Shown here piece by piece: positions 1 to 7,370 of a DNA stretch of 64,000 nt. Position 1 is the first letter of the stretch. Each line of letters opens with the position of its first letter. Both the position numbers and the translations under genes were made by a program. The notes under the pieces were generated by a model that worked only from the letters and a program-made list of their open reading frames with translations, was not told the DNA's origin and did no database searches. This stretch comes from Synechococcus sp. RS9916. GTDB lineage: Bacteria > Cyanobacteriota > Cyanobacteriia > PCC-6307 > Cyanobiaceae. The DNA lies in assembly GCF_000153825.1 (NCBI RefSeq), contig NZ_DS022299.1, forward strand, positions 1,824,869 through 1,888,868, given 5' to 3'.

Positions 1-356
1 CCTATGTCCGTGCGCGCTTTGATGAAGCACTCGTGGGGCTCAACGATGAACCCACCGTGGTGTTGATGATTCCGCTGCTCTTCGAAGCCAACCTCACGGG
101 TTTGTGTTCCGAAGTTTGGGTCGTGCATTGCCAGCCCCAACAACAGATTGAACGGATTCAAAAAAGAGATGGTCTCAATGAGGCCGCGGCCAAGGCCCGT
201 ATTGACGCCCAATGGCCTATTGCGCAAAAACAAGAACTCGCTGATCAGCTCATCGACAACAGTGGTGATGCCGGCCGGTGGGACGAGCAAATCCAACGGT
301 TGCTTGATACGCCAACGGGTCTGCAAACAAGCGAGGAACTCGGGGAAAACCCCTAA
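1..356 (+). CDS. coaE: Dephospho-CoA kinase, C-terminal part (5' end outside window)
   Basis: Dephospho-CoA kinase phosphorylates the 3'-hydroxyl of dephospho-CoA, the last step of coenzyme A synthesis in the cytosol. The frame is open from base 3 and stops at 354-356, so only about the last 117 residues are present; the P-loop lies outside the window. The core strands VVLMIPLLFE and WVVHC, and the following RDGLNEAAAKARIDAQ, match the family's pattern of an arginine-rich lid helix followed by A-x-x-RI-x-x-Q. The length remaining fits the C-terminal half of a ~200-residue enzyme. The family call is fairly secure; the N-terminus cannot be checked. Confidence 0.85.
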   Translation, partial: YVRARFDEALVGLNDEPTVVLMIPLLFEANLTGLCSEVWVVHCQPQQQIERIQKRDGLNEAAAKARIDAQWPIAQKQELADQLIDNSGDAGRWDEQIQRLLDTPTGLQTSEELGENP

Positions 357-381
357 GGAATGAGTTGTCGCTTTTGAGGCC

Positions 382-397
382 TGTGATCAACATCACA
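382..397. promoter_or_regulatory. CRP-type operator, TGTGATCAACATCACA
   Basis: A 16-base palindrome with perfect TGTGA and TCACA half-sites six bases apart. It lies in the 146-bp gap between coaE and the secreted-protein gene at 503, 121 bp before that start codon. TGTGA-N6-TCACA is the recognition pattern of E. coli CRP and of cyanobacterial SyCRP1-type regulators. No convincing -10 box was picked out, so activator versus repressor placement is unknown. Confidence 0.7.
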
Positions 398-502
398 GCA
401 GTGGACGACGTAGGTCTTCGTAAACGGCTTGCAGGCCCAAGACAGTGAGTACACCAGCAGGACACAACGTCCTTGCCACGCCTCTCTCCTCACAACCACC
501 TC

Positions 503-1621
503 ATGGCTTCCTTCAACAAAAGCGCCAAATCAGCCTCTCTGCTGTGCGCTGCAGCCCTCATGACGGCATCGGGACTGCAAACACCGACCTTTGCAGGGAA
601 CAACAACAGCGCAAAAAACTGCGAAAACGGCAGGCTGATCGGCACCTTTGCGATCCAAGCCCAAAGCAACTCGAAGTTCGTCAAAAAAGACGACGGCAAA
701 CTCAGGGCAACGAAAAGGTCACAACCATCCAGCCCATCTAGCAAAGGTGTCTTTGAGCTTTACAGCCTCAAAGGAATGCCTGGCGCAACTGATCAAACTG
801 TCGCCCTGCGCAGCACCCGCAATCCCAGTAAATGGTGGCGAGTCAAGAGAAACAACCACAGCGTCAAGCTGGAAAGCTATCAATGCCGTTCTGATCGCAC
901 GAGCACAACTTTCATCGGACGCGGCTCATACGGAGCCATGGCTTTGCAAGCCCGTAAAAACGACCAGTGGATTTACGTTGCAGGCAATGGAAAGCTCAAA
1001 GCAGCATCAGACTCCGTCAGGAACGAATCGGTTTTCAAACTGGTTCAAATCGGGCAAACAGCCGACCCCGATCCACAACCCCCGACTCCAGATCCTGATC
1101 CTCAACCCCCAACTCCAGATCCTGATCCTCAACCCGTTGAACCCGAAGTCAACCTTCGAGAAGACTGTCTTGCATTCAACCCACGGGCTCTTGAGGTGAA
1201 GGATAGAGGCGGCAGAGGTGGCTGGACCATTACCCAAGGCAGTCGACAACTTCTCTCTTTTGGAGACAACAAAGAACAAGCCCATCGCTCCCTAGATCTC
1301 ATCAAAGCCTATGGATTCAACCAATCCTGTTTTGTCGGACGGCCTGGTCCATCAATGCGGTACTTCAAGAAAGGATCCTCAGTACCTAAATATGCAGATT
1401 CTGCAGTCACGCCGCGCGACTGCATCAACATCAACAATAGAAACCTGAGTCTTCGAGACAACGGTTCCTATTGGTCCCTGACCGATGGCCGCTCGAGCCT
1501 GCTTTCCTCCGATAGCAAAGAGGAAATGGCACAAGCCAAAGCCATTATTGAAAACTATGGGCTCACCAAGCACTGCTTCGTTGGAAGGCCAAACCCGCCT
1601 TTTGCCTTCTGGCTCCGCTAA
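503..1621 (+). CDS. Secreted protein: beta-trefoil-like domain, PD-rich linker, two C-terminal Cys modules
   Basis: Function unknown. The start at 503 is chosen because MASFNKSAKSASLLCAAALM then reads as a signal peptide ending near TFAGN; an in-frame ATG at 473 would add ten non-signal residues. The mature part has three blocks. Residues ~40-180 show repeated strand patterns (FAIQAQSN, VALRSTRN, MALQARKN) like a fascin/ricin-type beta-trefoil. Residues ~189-211 are a proline-aspartate linker. The C-terminus is two related ~65-residue modules, each with a DC near its start and ending in CFVGRP (EDCLAFNPRAL...CFVGRPGPSM and RDCININNRNL...CFVGRPNPPF). The protein ends FWLR. The same two modules close the protein at 3437-5275, so the genes share an ancestor at this end. 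A CRP-type palindrome lies upstream and a good terminator follows. Confidence 0.8.
   Translation: MASFNKSAKSASLLCAAALMTASGLQTPTFAGNNNSAKNCENGRLIGTFAIQAQSNSKFVKKDDGKLRATKRSQPSSPSSKGVFELYSLKGMPGATDQTVALRSTRNPSKWWRVKRNNHSVKLESYQCRSDRTSTTFIGRGSYGAMALQARKNDQWIYVAGNGKLKAASDSVRNESVFKLVQIGQTADPDPQPPTPDPDPQPPTPDPDPQPVEPEVNLREDCLAFNPRALEVKDRGGRGGWTITQGSRQLLSFGDNKEQAHRSLDLIKAYGFNQSCFVGRPGPSMRYFKKGSSVPKYADSAVTPRDCININNRNLSLRDNGSYWSLTDGRSSLLSSDSKEEMAQAKAIIENYGLTKHCFVGRPNPPFAFWLR
1067..1137 (+). repeat. In-frame 27-bp tandem repeat coding for a PDPQPPTPD linker
   Basis: Nearly three copies of a 27-base unit encode PDPQPPTPD and join the beta-trefoil-like domain to the C-terminal modules. Copy number could change by slippage without shifting the frame. 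The related protein at 3437 has no such linker. Confidence 0.8.
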
Positions 1622-1655
1622 GCAACCCGACAGCACAACCTCAGTAAAAACTTTT

Positions 1656-1682
1656 GCCCCCGCTAAAAGCGGGGGCTTTTTC
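1656..1682 (+). terminator. Rho-independent terminator after the 503-1621 gene
   Basis: GCCCCCGCT and AGCGGGGGC form a nine-base perfect stem around a short A-rich loop, followed by TTTTTC. It lies 35 bp after the stop codon. Confidence 0.9.
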
Positions 1683-1687
1683 ATGCC

Positions 1688-1703
1688 TGTGACGAACCTC
1701 ACA
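1688..1703. promoter_or_regulatory. CRP-type operator, TGTGACGAACCTCACA
   Basis: Perfect TGTGA and TCACA half-sites with a six-base spacer, just past the preceding terminator and 115 bp before the start codon at 1803. The spacing is close to that of the 382-397 site from its own gene (121 bp). The homologous position in the downstream duplicate (5389-5404) is decayed. Confidence 0.7.
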
Positions 1704-1802
1704 GCCCAAGGCGACTCCCCTCATCAACTGGCATCCGAATTTCGGAGATCTTGAGTTCATTGGCGGCTTACACCGCACTCCACTCCTCACCCACCGACCA
1801 CC

Positions 1803-2246
1803 ATGAACCGCTCACTCTCTCTCCTCTCCGCAATCACCCTCTCCTCCGCGGCTCTTCTCTCCGTTCAACCCCAAGAGGCCAGCGCCATGGCCATCGCCTT
1901 CGACTGCTTTGAGCGCAGCACTGAAAAACTCGTTGCTCGCAGTGCCGTCGACATGACCAGCACTACCATCAGCTGCCTCCCTGTGCCTGGCAATCCCATC
2001 ACCGTGGACAGCAGCATCGACAGTGATGAAGGCGACATCCTCGAAATCGATAACCCTGGCGAAGACGAGCCTTTGCTGCCCGGAGAGGACGAAGAGCTGT
2101 TCCCTGAAGAAGGTGACCTTAGCTCCGTGGATGAGTATGAGGACAATGATGACGAGGACCAGATCGGTGGAGATACCACCAGCGATAAAATCTCCGATCT
2201 CCTCGGTCACCTCATCCGTAAAGGCATCAACGACCTCATGCGCTGA
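1803..2246 (+). CDS. Small secreted acidic protein, unknown function
   Basis: 147 residues. An N-terminal signal peptide is clear (MNRSLSLLSAITLSSAALLS, cleavage near ASAMA). The start of the mature part, FDCFERSTEKLVARSAVDMT followed by SCLP, resembles YRCFDRQTGEQVAISDIDIT and SCLP in the next gene, so the two share an N-terminal domain with two conserved cysteines. From residue ~75 to 125 the chain is almost entirely Asp/Glu/Gly/Pro, a probable disordered, possibly cation-binding segment, and it ends in a short basic amphipathic helix. A CRP-type site lies upstream. I recognise no named family. Confidence 0.7.
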   Translation: MNRSLSLLSAITLSSAALLSVQPQEASAMAIAFDCFERSTEKLVARSAVDMTSTTISCLPVPGNPITVDSSIDSDEGDILEIDNPGEDEPLLPGEDEELFPEEGDLSSVDEYEDNDDEDQIGGDTTSDKISDLLGHLIRKGINDLMR

Positions 2247-2290
2247 GACTGCCGACGCAAAGACACTGCGCAATCGCAAAAGCATTAAAA

Positions 2291-2312
2291 GCCCTGGTCA
2301 TACGACCAGGGC
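2291..2312 (+). terminator. Hairpin after the 1803-2246 gene, weak terminator
   Basis: GCCCTGGTC and GACCAGGGC form a nine-base perfect stem with a four-base loop, 44 bp after the stop. The following bases (ATTGCATT) are only partly T-rich, so this may terminate poorly or act as an mRNA 3' end. Confidence 0.5.
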
Positions 2313-2368
2313 ATTGCATTGGCCTCAAAAGAAGACCAATCACCACCAATCCGAATAGCCACTTCACA

Positions 2369-2995
2369 ATGAACGGAAGGGTTGTCATTCGCTTTCTGCA
2401 CATGCGCAGGTCTATCCCAAGCCCAGCAGTTCTGGTTTTCTTGGCCAGCACATCATTGGCAGTAATGCCAAAAGCCGAAGCCAGCGCTTACCGATGCTTC
2501 GATCGTCAAACTGGCGAGCAGGTGGCCATTAGTGACATCGACATCACAACCCCAAGCGTGAGCTGCCTTCCCAACGACGGAGCCACGACAGCGCCGGACG
2601 GTAATGGCGAATCAAATCCAGGTGACGATGACTTCAACCCTGGGCAGGCTCCAGAGAGCAACGACGAAGATAACGATGACGACGAAGCAACACCCACCAT
2701 CCCGACTCCATCGACCACAACCATTGATCCATTGGCAACCCAACGAGCCATCAACCTGGCCCGCGGCACAGCCGTGTCACTCAACGGTGGACTCAGTCAA
2801 TACCGCCCTAGCGCTTGCATGTTCGCCAGCATCAACAACAACCCCTGCATCACGCGCGCAGATTCAGAAGGGATTGAATTCACCATTCCTGGAGGTCCCC
2901 CCGGCTGGGAACAGAACGGAGATGGGTCGAGCGTGAACACCGTGGTTGTAATTTCGGCCGATGGCCGCTCCGTATTGGAAACACGCAACAACTGA
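2369..2995 (+). CDS. Secreted protein with acidic linker, unknown function
   Basis: 208 residues from the ATG at 2369; an ATG at 2402 (MRRSIPSPAVLVFLASTSLA) gives a more compact signal peptide and may be the real start. Cleavage is likely after KAEASA. The mature N-terminus (YRCFDRQTGEQVAISDIDIT, then SCLP) is related to the preceding protein. An Asp/Glu/Asn/Pro-rich linker follows, then a ~75-residue C-terminal domain containing CMFASINNNPCITRADSEG and GGPPGWEQNGDG. A near-identical copy of only this C-terminal part lies at 5487-5779. No function can be assigned. Confidence 0.7.
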   Translation: MNGRVVIRFLHMRRSIPSPAVLVFLASTSLAVMPKAEASAYRCFDRQTGEQVAISDIDITTPSVSCLPNDGATTAPDGNGESNPGDDDFNPGQAPESNDEDNDDDEATPTIPTPSTTTIDPLATQRAINLARGTAVSLNGGLSQYRPSACMFASINNNPCITRADSEGIEFTIPGGPPGWEQNGDGSSVNTVVVISADGRSVLETRNN

Positions 2996-2997
2996 TA

Positions 2998-3183
2998 AGT
3001 TAGTCCCCCTCCAGTTTTTTGCTGAGGATCTGATTACTAATCTTGGAATCGGCCTTGCCGCGGACCTTCTTCATCAACTGGCCAACAAAGAGAATCCCTG
3101 AAACTTATTCCTTCCGCCACGGAAGGCGTCCACTTCATCCGAGTGAGCGGCAAGCAGTTCATTGACAACAGTACTGATACCGA
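2998..3183 (-). pseudogene. Decayed copy of the 3' end of gatB
   Basis: This stretch aligns with the first ~185 bases of gatB's 3' end at 5785-5970. Shared blocks include TTGCTGAGGATCTGATT and TTCTTCATCAACTGGCCAAC. Small insertions, such as extra bases before AATCCCTG, destroy the reading frame. It directly follows the 2369-2995 gene, just as the real gatB end follows the 5487-5779 copy of that gene's tail. The match fades at about 3183. Confidence 0.85.
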
Positions 3184-3327
3184 GCAACGGAAAAGGAAAT
3201 AAAAGCAGGCTTTAAAGGCACAGAAATACACCCCAAAACCCCTGAGGGACGCATCTCCGCACCGAAAAACTGTAACGAAATAATTATCAAATGCGACGGC
3301 CATGACGCAGATCACTGGAACAAATGA
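3178..3327 (+). pseudogene. Possible 3' fragment of a truncated gene
   Basis: A 49-codon open stretch after a stop at 3175-3177 begins where gatB homology ends and closes at 3325-3327. Its translation (AGFKGTEIHPKTPEGRISAP ... NCNEIIIKCDGHDADHW) reads like protein rather than random sequence, and it has no start codon at its head. It may be the tail of a gene cut at the duplication boundary. This is weak and based on composition only; bases 3328-3436 hold nothing recognisable. Confidence 0.25.
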
Positions 3328-3436
3328 TAGAGGCCACAGCACAACGAATGAATCAAAAGCACACTAGGTGTACTGGGGAAGTCGCCATGACAAACCAGAA
3401 CCATCTCCTCCCAACCTCACACAGACTGCAAACCTC

Positions 3437-5275
3437 ATGAAAAACCAGCAAAACCTCAAAACTGTACGCACCCTGATCGCAGGGGGCTTAGTTGCCAGCA
3501 CCTTGATCACTGGAGCAGCCCCAGCAGACGCAGACGTCTCACAACAAAATATCCAATCGCTTAATCCAAGACAACAGAAATACAACCGGTGCCCAAAAGA
3601 TGCCGATTGCTACATCCTCAGCACACGCATCATCTCAGGCCAAGTAGCTGACCCAAGCGAGTTAAGCGGGGACGAGAACTACATTCTGCCAATCTGGTCA
3701 ATCATTGATGGCATGGGTGTCGATGTGCACCCCCTGGCCACTGACTCCGACGACTTCTTCAGGGTCAATATCGCCAAAAAAACTATTGGCAACATGGGAA
3801 GAAAATTCAGCCAACGCAGAACTGGCAGGACTATCAACCTGAGAAATGAGCACCCCGCAGCATACAAACTGCACACCAACAAAGACTTTGTAGTCCCAAT
3901 GGCAGGCAACAGATGGACTACAGACGGGCTCATTTTTTCTGTCAACATGATGGAGCATGACAACAGCAAACGGTCTGATATTGACAGAGAATACCTAAAA
4001 AGTGCTAGACGCGTTCAAGCTGGTCTACTCCGCAATGCCCAAAGCGTACGCGTCGGAATGAGGTCTCCAACATATTATTCAGATGCCGCAAAAGCCACTT
4101 ACAAGTTCACAAAAGAAGCGGCACCAATGGCAGCATCCGCCTACGCGGCATACCAAACGGGCGGAGCCGCAGCTGCCGCAGGCTCCGTTGATATCAGCTC
4201 CCTCCCAGGGCTATTCCAAGGCTTATGGAGCGGATTAAAAAGACTTGACAAGGATGATGTAGGCCATCAAAAAACTGTGTATATCCCCTTCAGATCACTT
4301 CGCAATGGCGTGGAGAAACAGAAGAAAATCTGCGGAAAAACAGATCCAAGTGCCGCAAATACAGGAAAATTTTGCATTACAATCGGCGTCAAGCTAGATC
4401 TTTACTCTCGCAAAAGCGCTGACTCTGCGTTCGACAAAAGAGCCAACTCTGGCACTGGGGGTGGCAACACAGGAACAAATACAAGTCAAAATACCAAATA
4501 CAAACTGGCTGGAACTTGGAAAGCCAATGACGGCGGCATTTACACAATCACGCAATCCGGAAATCGCATTTACTGGAAAGGGAAAGGAGGTAACTTCATC
4601 AACAAATTCTCAGGCGTAATCTCCGGTCGAACCATCACGGGCAAATGGCACGACACTGCTGCAAGTCAAACCCAAAATCGTGGAACTTTGAAGCTGCGTA
4701 TTAATAGCTCAAACAAGCTGACACGCATTGGGAGAACCGGGGCTTTCACTGGCTCTGTCTGGAAGCGCGTCACAAGCAACACGGGCAGCACGGGCAGCAC
4801 AAGTCGACTGAAAGAAGATTGCCTGGCCTTCAACCCCAGAGCGCTTTCAATTCGCAACCGAGGCGGATCAGGGGGATGGACTATTACACAAGGCCGACGC
4901 CTTCTATTCTCATTCGGCAACAAAAAAGCTGATGCCCAAGAGGCTCTAAAACTAATGAAAGGTTACGGCTTCAACCAATCCTGTTTTGTGGGCCGCCCTG
5001 ACCCATCAATGAGGTATCTCAAAAAAGGATCAACTGTGCCCAAGTTTGCCAATTCAGCAATCAAGCCGAAAGATTGCATCAACATCAACAACCGAAACTT
5101 AAGCCTTAGAAAAAACGGTGCAAATTGGGCCCTTACCGATGGGCGGTCAATCCCACTTTCTTCTCACAGCAAAGCAGAAATGGTTCAAGCCAAGACAATC
5201 ATTGAAAAACACGGCCTTTCCAAGCAATGCTTTGTTGGCCGCCCCAACCCTCCCTTCGCTTTTTGGCTCCGCTAA
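3437..5275 (+). CDS. Large secreted protein sharing C-terminal Cys modules with 503-1621
   Basis: 612 residues from the ATG at 3437, chosen because MKNQQNLKTVRTLIAGGLVA begins a typical signal peptide ending near ADADV; an upstream in-frame ATG at 3368 adds a non-signal leader. Residues ~30-330 are a domain I do not recognise, with an Ala/Gly-rich helix (YQTGGAAAAAG) and paired cysteines. After a Gly/Thr/Asn linker comes a ~95-residue all-beta segment (GTWKANDGGIYTITQSGNRI ... TGKWHDT ... TGAFTGSVW) resembling small lipocalin-like barrels. The last ~155 residues are two Cys modules, CFVGRPDPSM and CFVGRPNPPF, ending FWLR as in the 503-1621 protein. Codon use is visibly more AT-rich than in nearby housekeeping genes. 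It sits between the duplicated gene ends described in the findings. Function unknown. Confidence 0.8.
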   Translation: MKNQQNLKTVRTLIAGGLVASTLITGAAPADADVSQQNIQSLNPRQQKYNRCPKDADCYILSTRIISGQVADPSELSGDENYILPIWSIIDGMGVDVHPLATDSDDFFRVNIAKKTIGNMGRKFSQRRTGRTINLRNEHPAAYKLHTNKDFVVPMAGNRWTTDGLIFSVNMMEHDNSKRSDIDREYLKSARRVQAGLLRNAQSVRVGMRSPTYYSDAAKATYKFTKEAAPMAASAYAAYQTGGAAAAAGSVDISSLPGLFQGLWSGLKRLDKDDVGHQKTVYIPFRSLRNGVEKQKKICGKTDPSAANTGKFCITIGVKLDLYSRKSADSAFDKRANSGTGGGNTGTNTSQNTKYKLAGTWKANDGGIYTITQSGNRIYWKGKGGNFINKFSGVISGRTITGKWHDTAASQTQNRGTLKLRINSSNKLTRIGRTGAFTGSVWKRVTSNTGSTGSTSRLKEDCLAFNPRALSIRNRGGSGGWTITQGRRLLFSFGNKKADAQEALKLMKGYGFNQSCFVGRPDPSMRYLKKGSTVPKFANSAIKPKDCININNRNLSLRKNGANWALTDGRSIPLSSHSKAEMVQAKTIIEKHGLSKQCFVGRPNPPFAFWLR

Positions 5276-5302
5276 TCAGGCAGCCAACGCAACTCAATCA
5301 AA

Positions 5303-5331
5303 CAGCCTCCGTCACAACGGGGGCTTTTTTA
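5303..5331 (+). terminator. Rho-independent terminator after the 3437-5275 gene
   Basis: AGCCTCCGT and ACGGGGGCT pair over nine bases (one G-T pair) around a CACA loop, followed by TTTTTT. It occupies the same relative place as the terminator at 1656-1682. Confidence 0.85.
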
Positions 5332-5388
5332 TTCCAATCTCTTCACTGCTGACCCGAAAATCTCCGCAAAGCAACCACTCTCATAACT

Positions 5389-5404
5389 CATGACGACCAT
5401 CACC
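5389..5404. other. Decayed CRP-type site, CATGACGACCATCACC
   Basis: It lies 56 bases before the shared GGAGATCTTGAGTTC block, exactly as the intact 1688-1703 site lies 56 bases before the same block at 1744. Only TGA...TCA of the half-sites survives. The gene it would control has lost its 5' end in this copy. Confidence 0.5.
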
Positions 5405-5486
5405 AGCGACTGAGATACACCTCATCACCTCAACCAGCATTTTTGGAGATCTTGAGTTCGGAGGCCACACTCACCACCCTCCACAC

Positions 5487-5779
5487 CGGCTCCATCGACC
5501 ACAACCCTTGATCCACTGGCAACACAACGAGCGATCAACCTGGCCGGCGGCACAGCCGTGTCACTCAACGGTGGGCTCAGTCAATACCGCCCTGGCGCTT
5601 GCATGTTCGCCAGCATCAACAACAACCCCTGCATCACGCGCGCAGATTCAGGAGGGATTGAATTCACCATTCCCGGAGGTCCCCCCGGCTGGGAACAGAA
5701 CGGAGATGGGCCGAGCATGATCACCGTGGTGGTGATTTCGGCCGACGGTCGCTCCGTTCTGGAAACACGCAACAACTGA
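5487..5779 (+). pseudogene. Truncated duplicate: C-terminal part of the 2369-2995 gene
   Basis: Near-identical at DNA level to 2703-2995, starting at CTCCATCGACCACAACC and ending with the same ...LETRNN stop. No signal peptide or N-terminal domain is present. An internal ATG at 5558 would allow a 73-residue product (MSLNGGLSQYRPGACMFASI...), but without export signal or strong ribosome site it is probably not a working gene. It ends seven bases before the gatB stop. Confidence 0.85.
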
Positions 5780-5785
5780 AGGGGA

Positions 5786-7273
5786 TTAGTCCCCCTTCAG
5801 TTTCTTGCTGAGGATCTGATTGGCCAGCTTGGGATCAGCCTTGCCACCGGTCTTCTTCATCAACTGGCCAACGAAGAATCCCTGCAACTTGTTCTTTCCG
5901 CCGCGGAAGGCAGCCACTTCGTCCGGGTGAGCGGCCAGCAGCTCGTCAACGATTGCAGTAATTGCTGCAGGATCACTGATCATGCCAAGACCACGCTCAT
6001 CCACAATCGCCTTGGGTGAACCCCCCTGTTCCAACAATTCTGGCAAAATTTCCTTGGCGATTTTGCCGCTAATCGCACCACCGTCGATCATTTTCACCAT
6101 CTCCGCCAACTGCTCCGGGCGGAAGGGCAACTCGGCGTAATGAAGCCGGTTGCTGTTCACATAGGCCGCAATATCACCGGTGATCCAGTTGGCCGACAGC
6201 TTGGCATCTGCACCCGCTGCAACCACAGACTCGAAGTAATCCGCCATCGGCCGCTCATCGGTGAGCACGCGTGCGTCGTATTGGGAGAGTCCGAGGGTGT
6301 CGGCATAGCGATGACGCTTGGCAGCAGGCAGCTCGGGCAATTCACTGCGCCATGCTTCACGCTGGTCAACACTTACCTCAATCGGGCCGAGATCAGGGTC
6401 GGGGAAATAGCGATAGTCGCTAGCCCCTTCCTTACTGCGCATGCTCTTGGTGAGCTGCTTGCCCTCATCCCACAGACGGGTCTCCTGCACCACAGGCTCA
6501 CCCGATTCATAGGCCTTGATCTGCCGCTGAATCTCGTATTCGCACGCCTTCTGAATCGCCGAGAAGGAGTTCATATTTTTGATCTCCACTTTCGTTCCAA
6601 AGGGCGCATCCGGACCACGACGCACGGAGATGTTCACGTCACAGCGCAGTGAACCCTCTTGCATGTTGCCGTCGCTCACGCCCAGATAACGCATGATCCG
6701 GCGAATTTCCGAGGCGTATTCCGCTGCTTCACGGCCCGTGCGCAGATCCGGCTTGCTGACAATTTCTGCCAACGCCACACCCGCACGGTTGTAATCCACC
6801 AAGGAATGGGTGGAACCAGCCAGACGGTCGCTTCCAGCGTGCACCAGTTTGCCGGCGTCTTCTTCCATATGAAGACGTTCAATACCAATCTTTTTCAGAT
6901 AGGTGTCTTTACCCTTTTCAGCCACCTCAACTTCGATCCAACCCTCTTCGGCGATCGGCTCGTCGTATTGAGAGATCTGATAATTCTTCGGAAGATCAGG
7001 ATAAAAATATTGTTTGCGGTCGAACTTGCTGTGCTCAGCAATGTTGAGATTCAAGGCCATTGAAGCCTTCACGGCATATTCGAGCACCTTCTGATTGAGC
7101 ACCGGCAAGGTTCCGGGCAACCCACACACCACCGGATCGATATGGGTGTTGGGGTCGTCACCAAACGTGGTGGAGGCAGCCGTAAAGATCTTGCTGTCGG
7201 TGCCCAGCTGGACGTGGGTCTCCAGGCCGATCACGGCTTCCCAGGCCTGGTCCGTTGCTGCAGGTGCCGCCAT
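5786..7273 (-). CDS. gatB: Asp-tRNA(Asn)/Glu-tRNA(Gln) amidotransferase subunit B
   Basis: GatB is the tRNA-binding and kinase subunit of the GatCAB complex, which converts mischarged Glu-tRNA(Gln) to Gln-tRNA(Gln) in the cytosol. The start at 7273 (MAAPAATDQAWEAVIGLETH) is preferred over an in-frame ATG 18 bases upstream because conserved sequence begins here. Family signatures are present: VIGLETHVQL, DLPKNYQISQYD, LVDYNRAGVALAEIVS, and MQEGSLRCDVNISVR in the catalytic cradle. The C-terminal YqeY-like tail ends KKLKGD. Length (495 residues) is normal. It is divergent from thiO; a second, decayed copy of its 3' end lies at 2998-3183. Confidence 0.95.
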   Translation of the reverse strand: MAAPAATDQAWEAVIGLETHVQLGTDSKIFTAASTTFGDDPNTHIDPVVCGLPGTLPVLNQKVLEYAVKASMALNLNIAEHSKFDRKQYFYPDLPKNYQISQYDEPIAEEGWIEVEVAEKGKDTYLKKIGIERLHMEEDAGKLVHAGSDRLAGSTHSLVDYNRAGVALAEIVSKPDLRTGREAAEYASEIRRIMRYLGVSDGNMQEGSLRCDVNISVRRGPDAPFGTKVEIKNMNSFSAIQKACEYEIQRQIKAYESGEPVVQETRLWDEGKQLTKSMRSKEGASDYRYFPDPDLGPIEVSVDQREAWRSELPELPAAKRHRYADTLGLSQYDARVLTDERPMADYFESVVAAGADAKLSANWITGDIAAYVNSNRLHYAELPFRPEQLAEMVKMIDGGAISGKIAKEILPELLEQGGSPKAIVDERGLGMISDPAAITAIVDELLAAHPDEVAAFRGGKNKLQGFFVGQLMKKTGGKADPKLANQILSKKLKGD

Positions 7274-7370
7274 CTGCGTGAGGATCTTCAAAGCACAGCA
7301 ATCCTATGGAAGGGGTCTGCAAGGCCGACTGCGAAGCTGCCTCCACGCGCCCACCGGCCAGGTTTTCGCC

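Noticed and set aside
3301-3316. Partial CRP-like sequence CATGACGCAGATCACT upstream of the 3437 gene
   Set aside because: Three mismatches to the half-sites, and it lies inside the possible gene remnant 3178-3327; I do not count it as a site.
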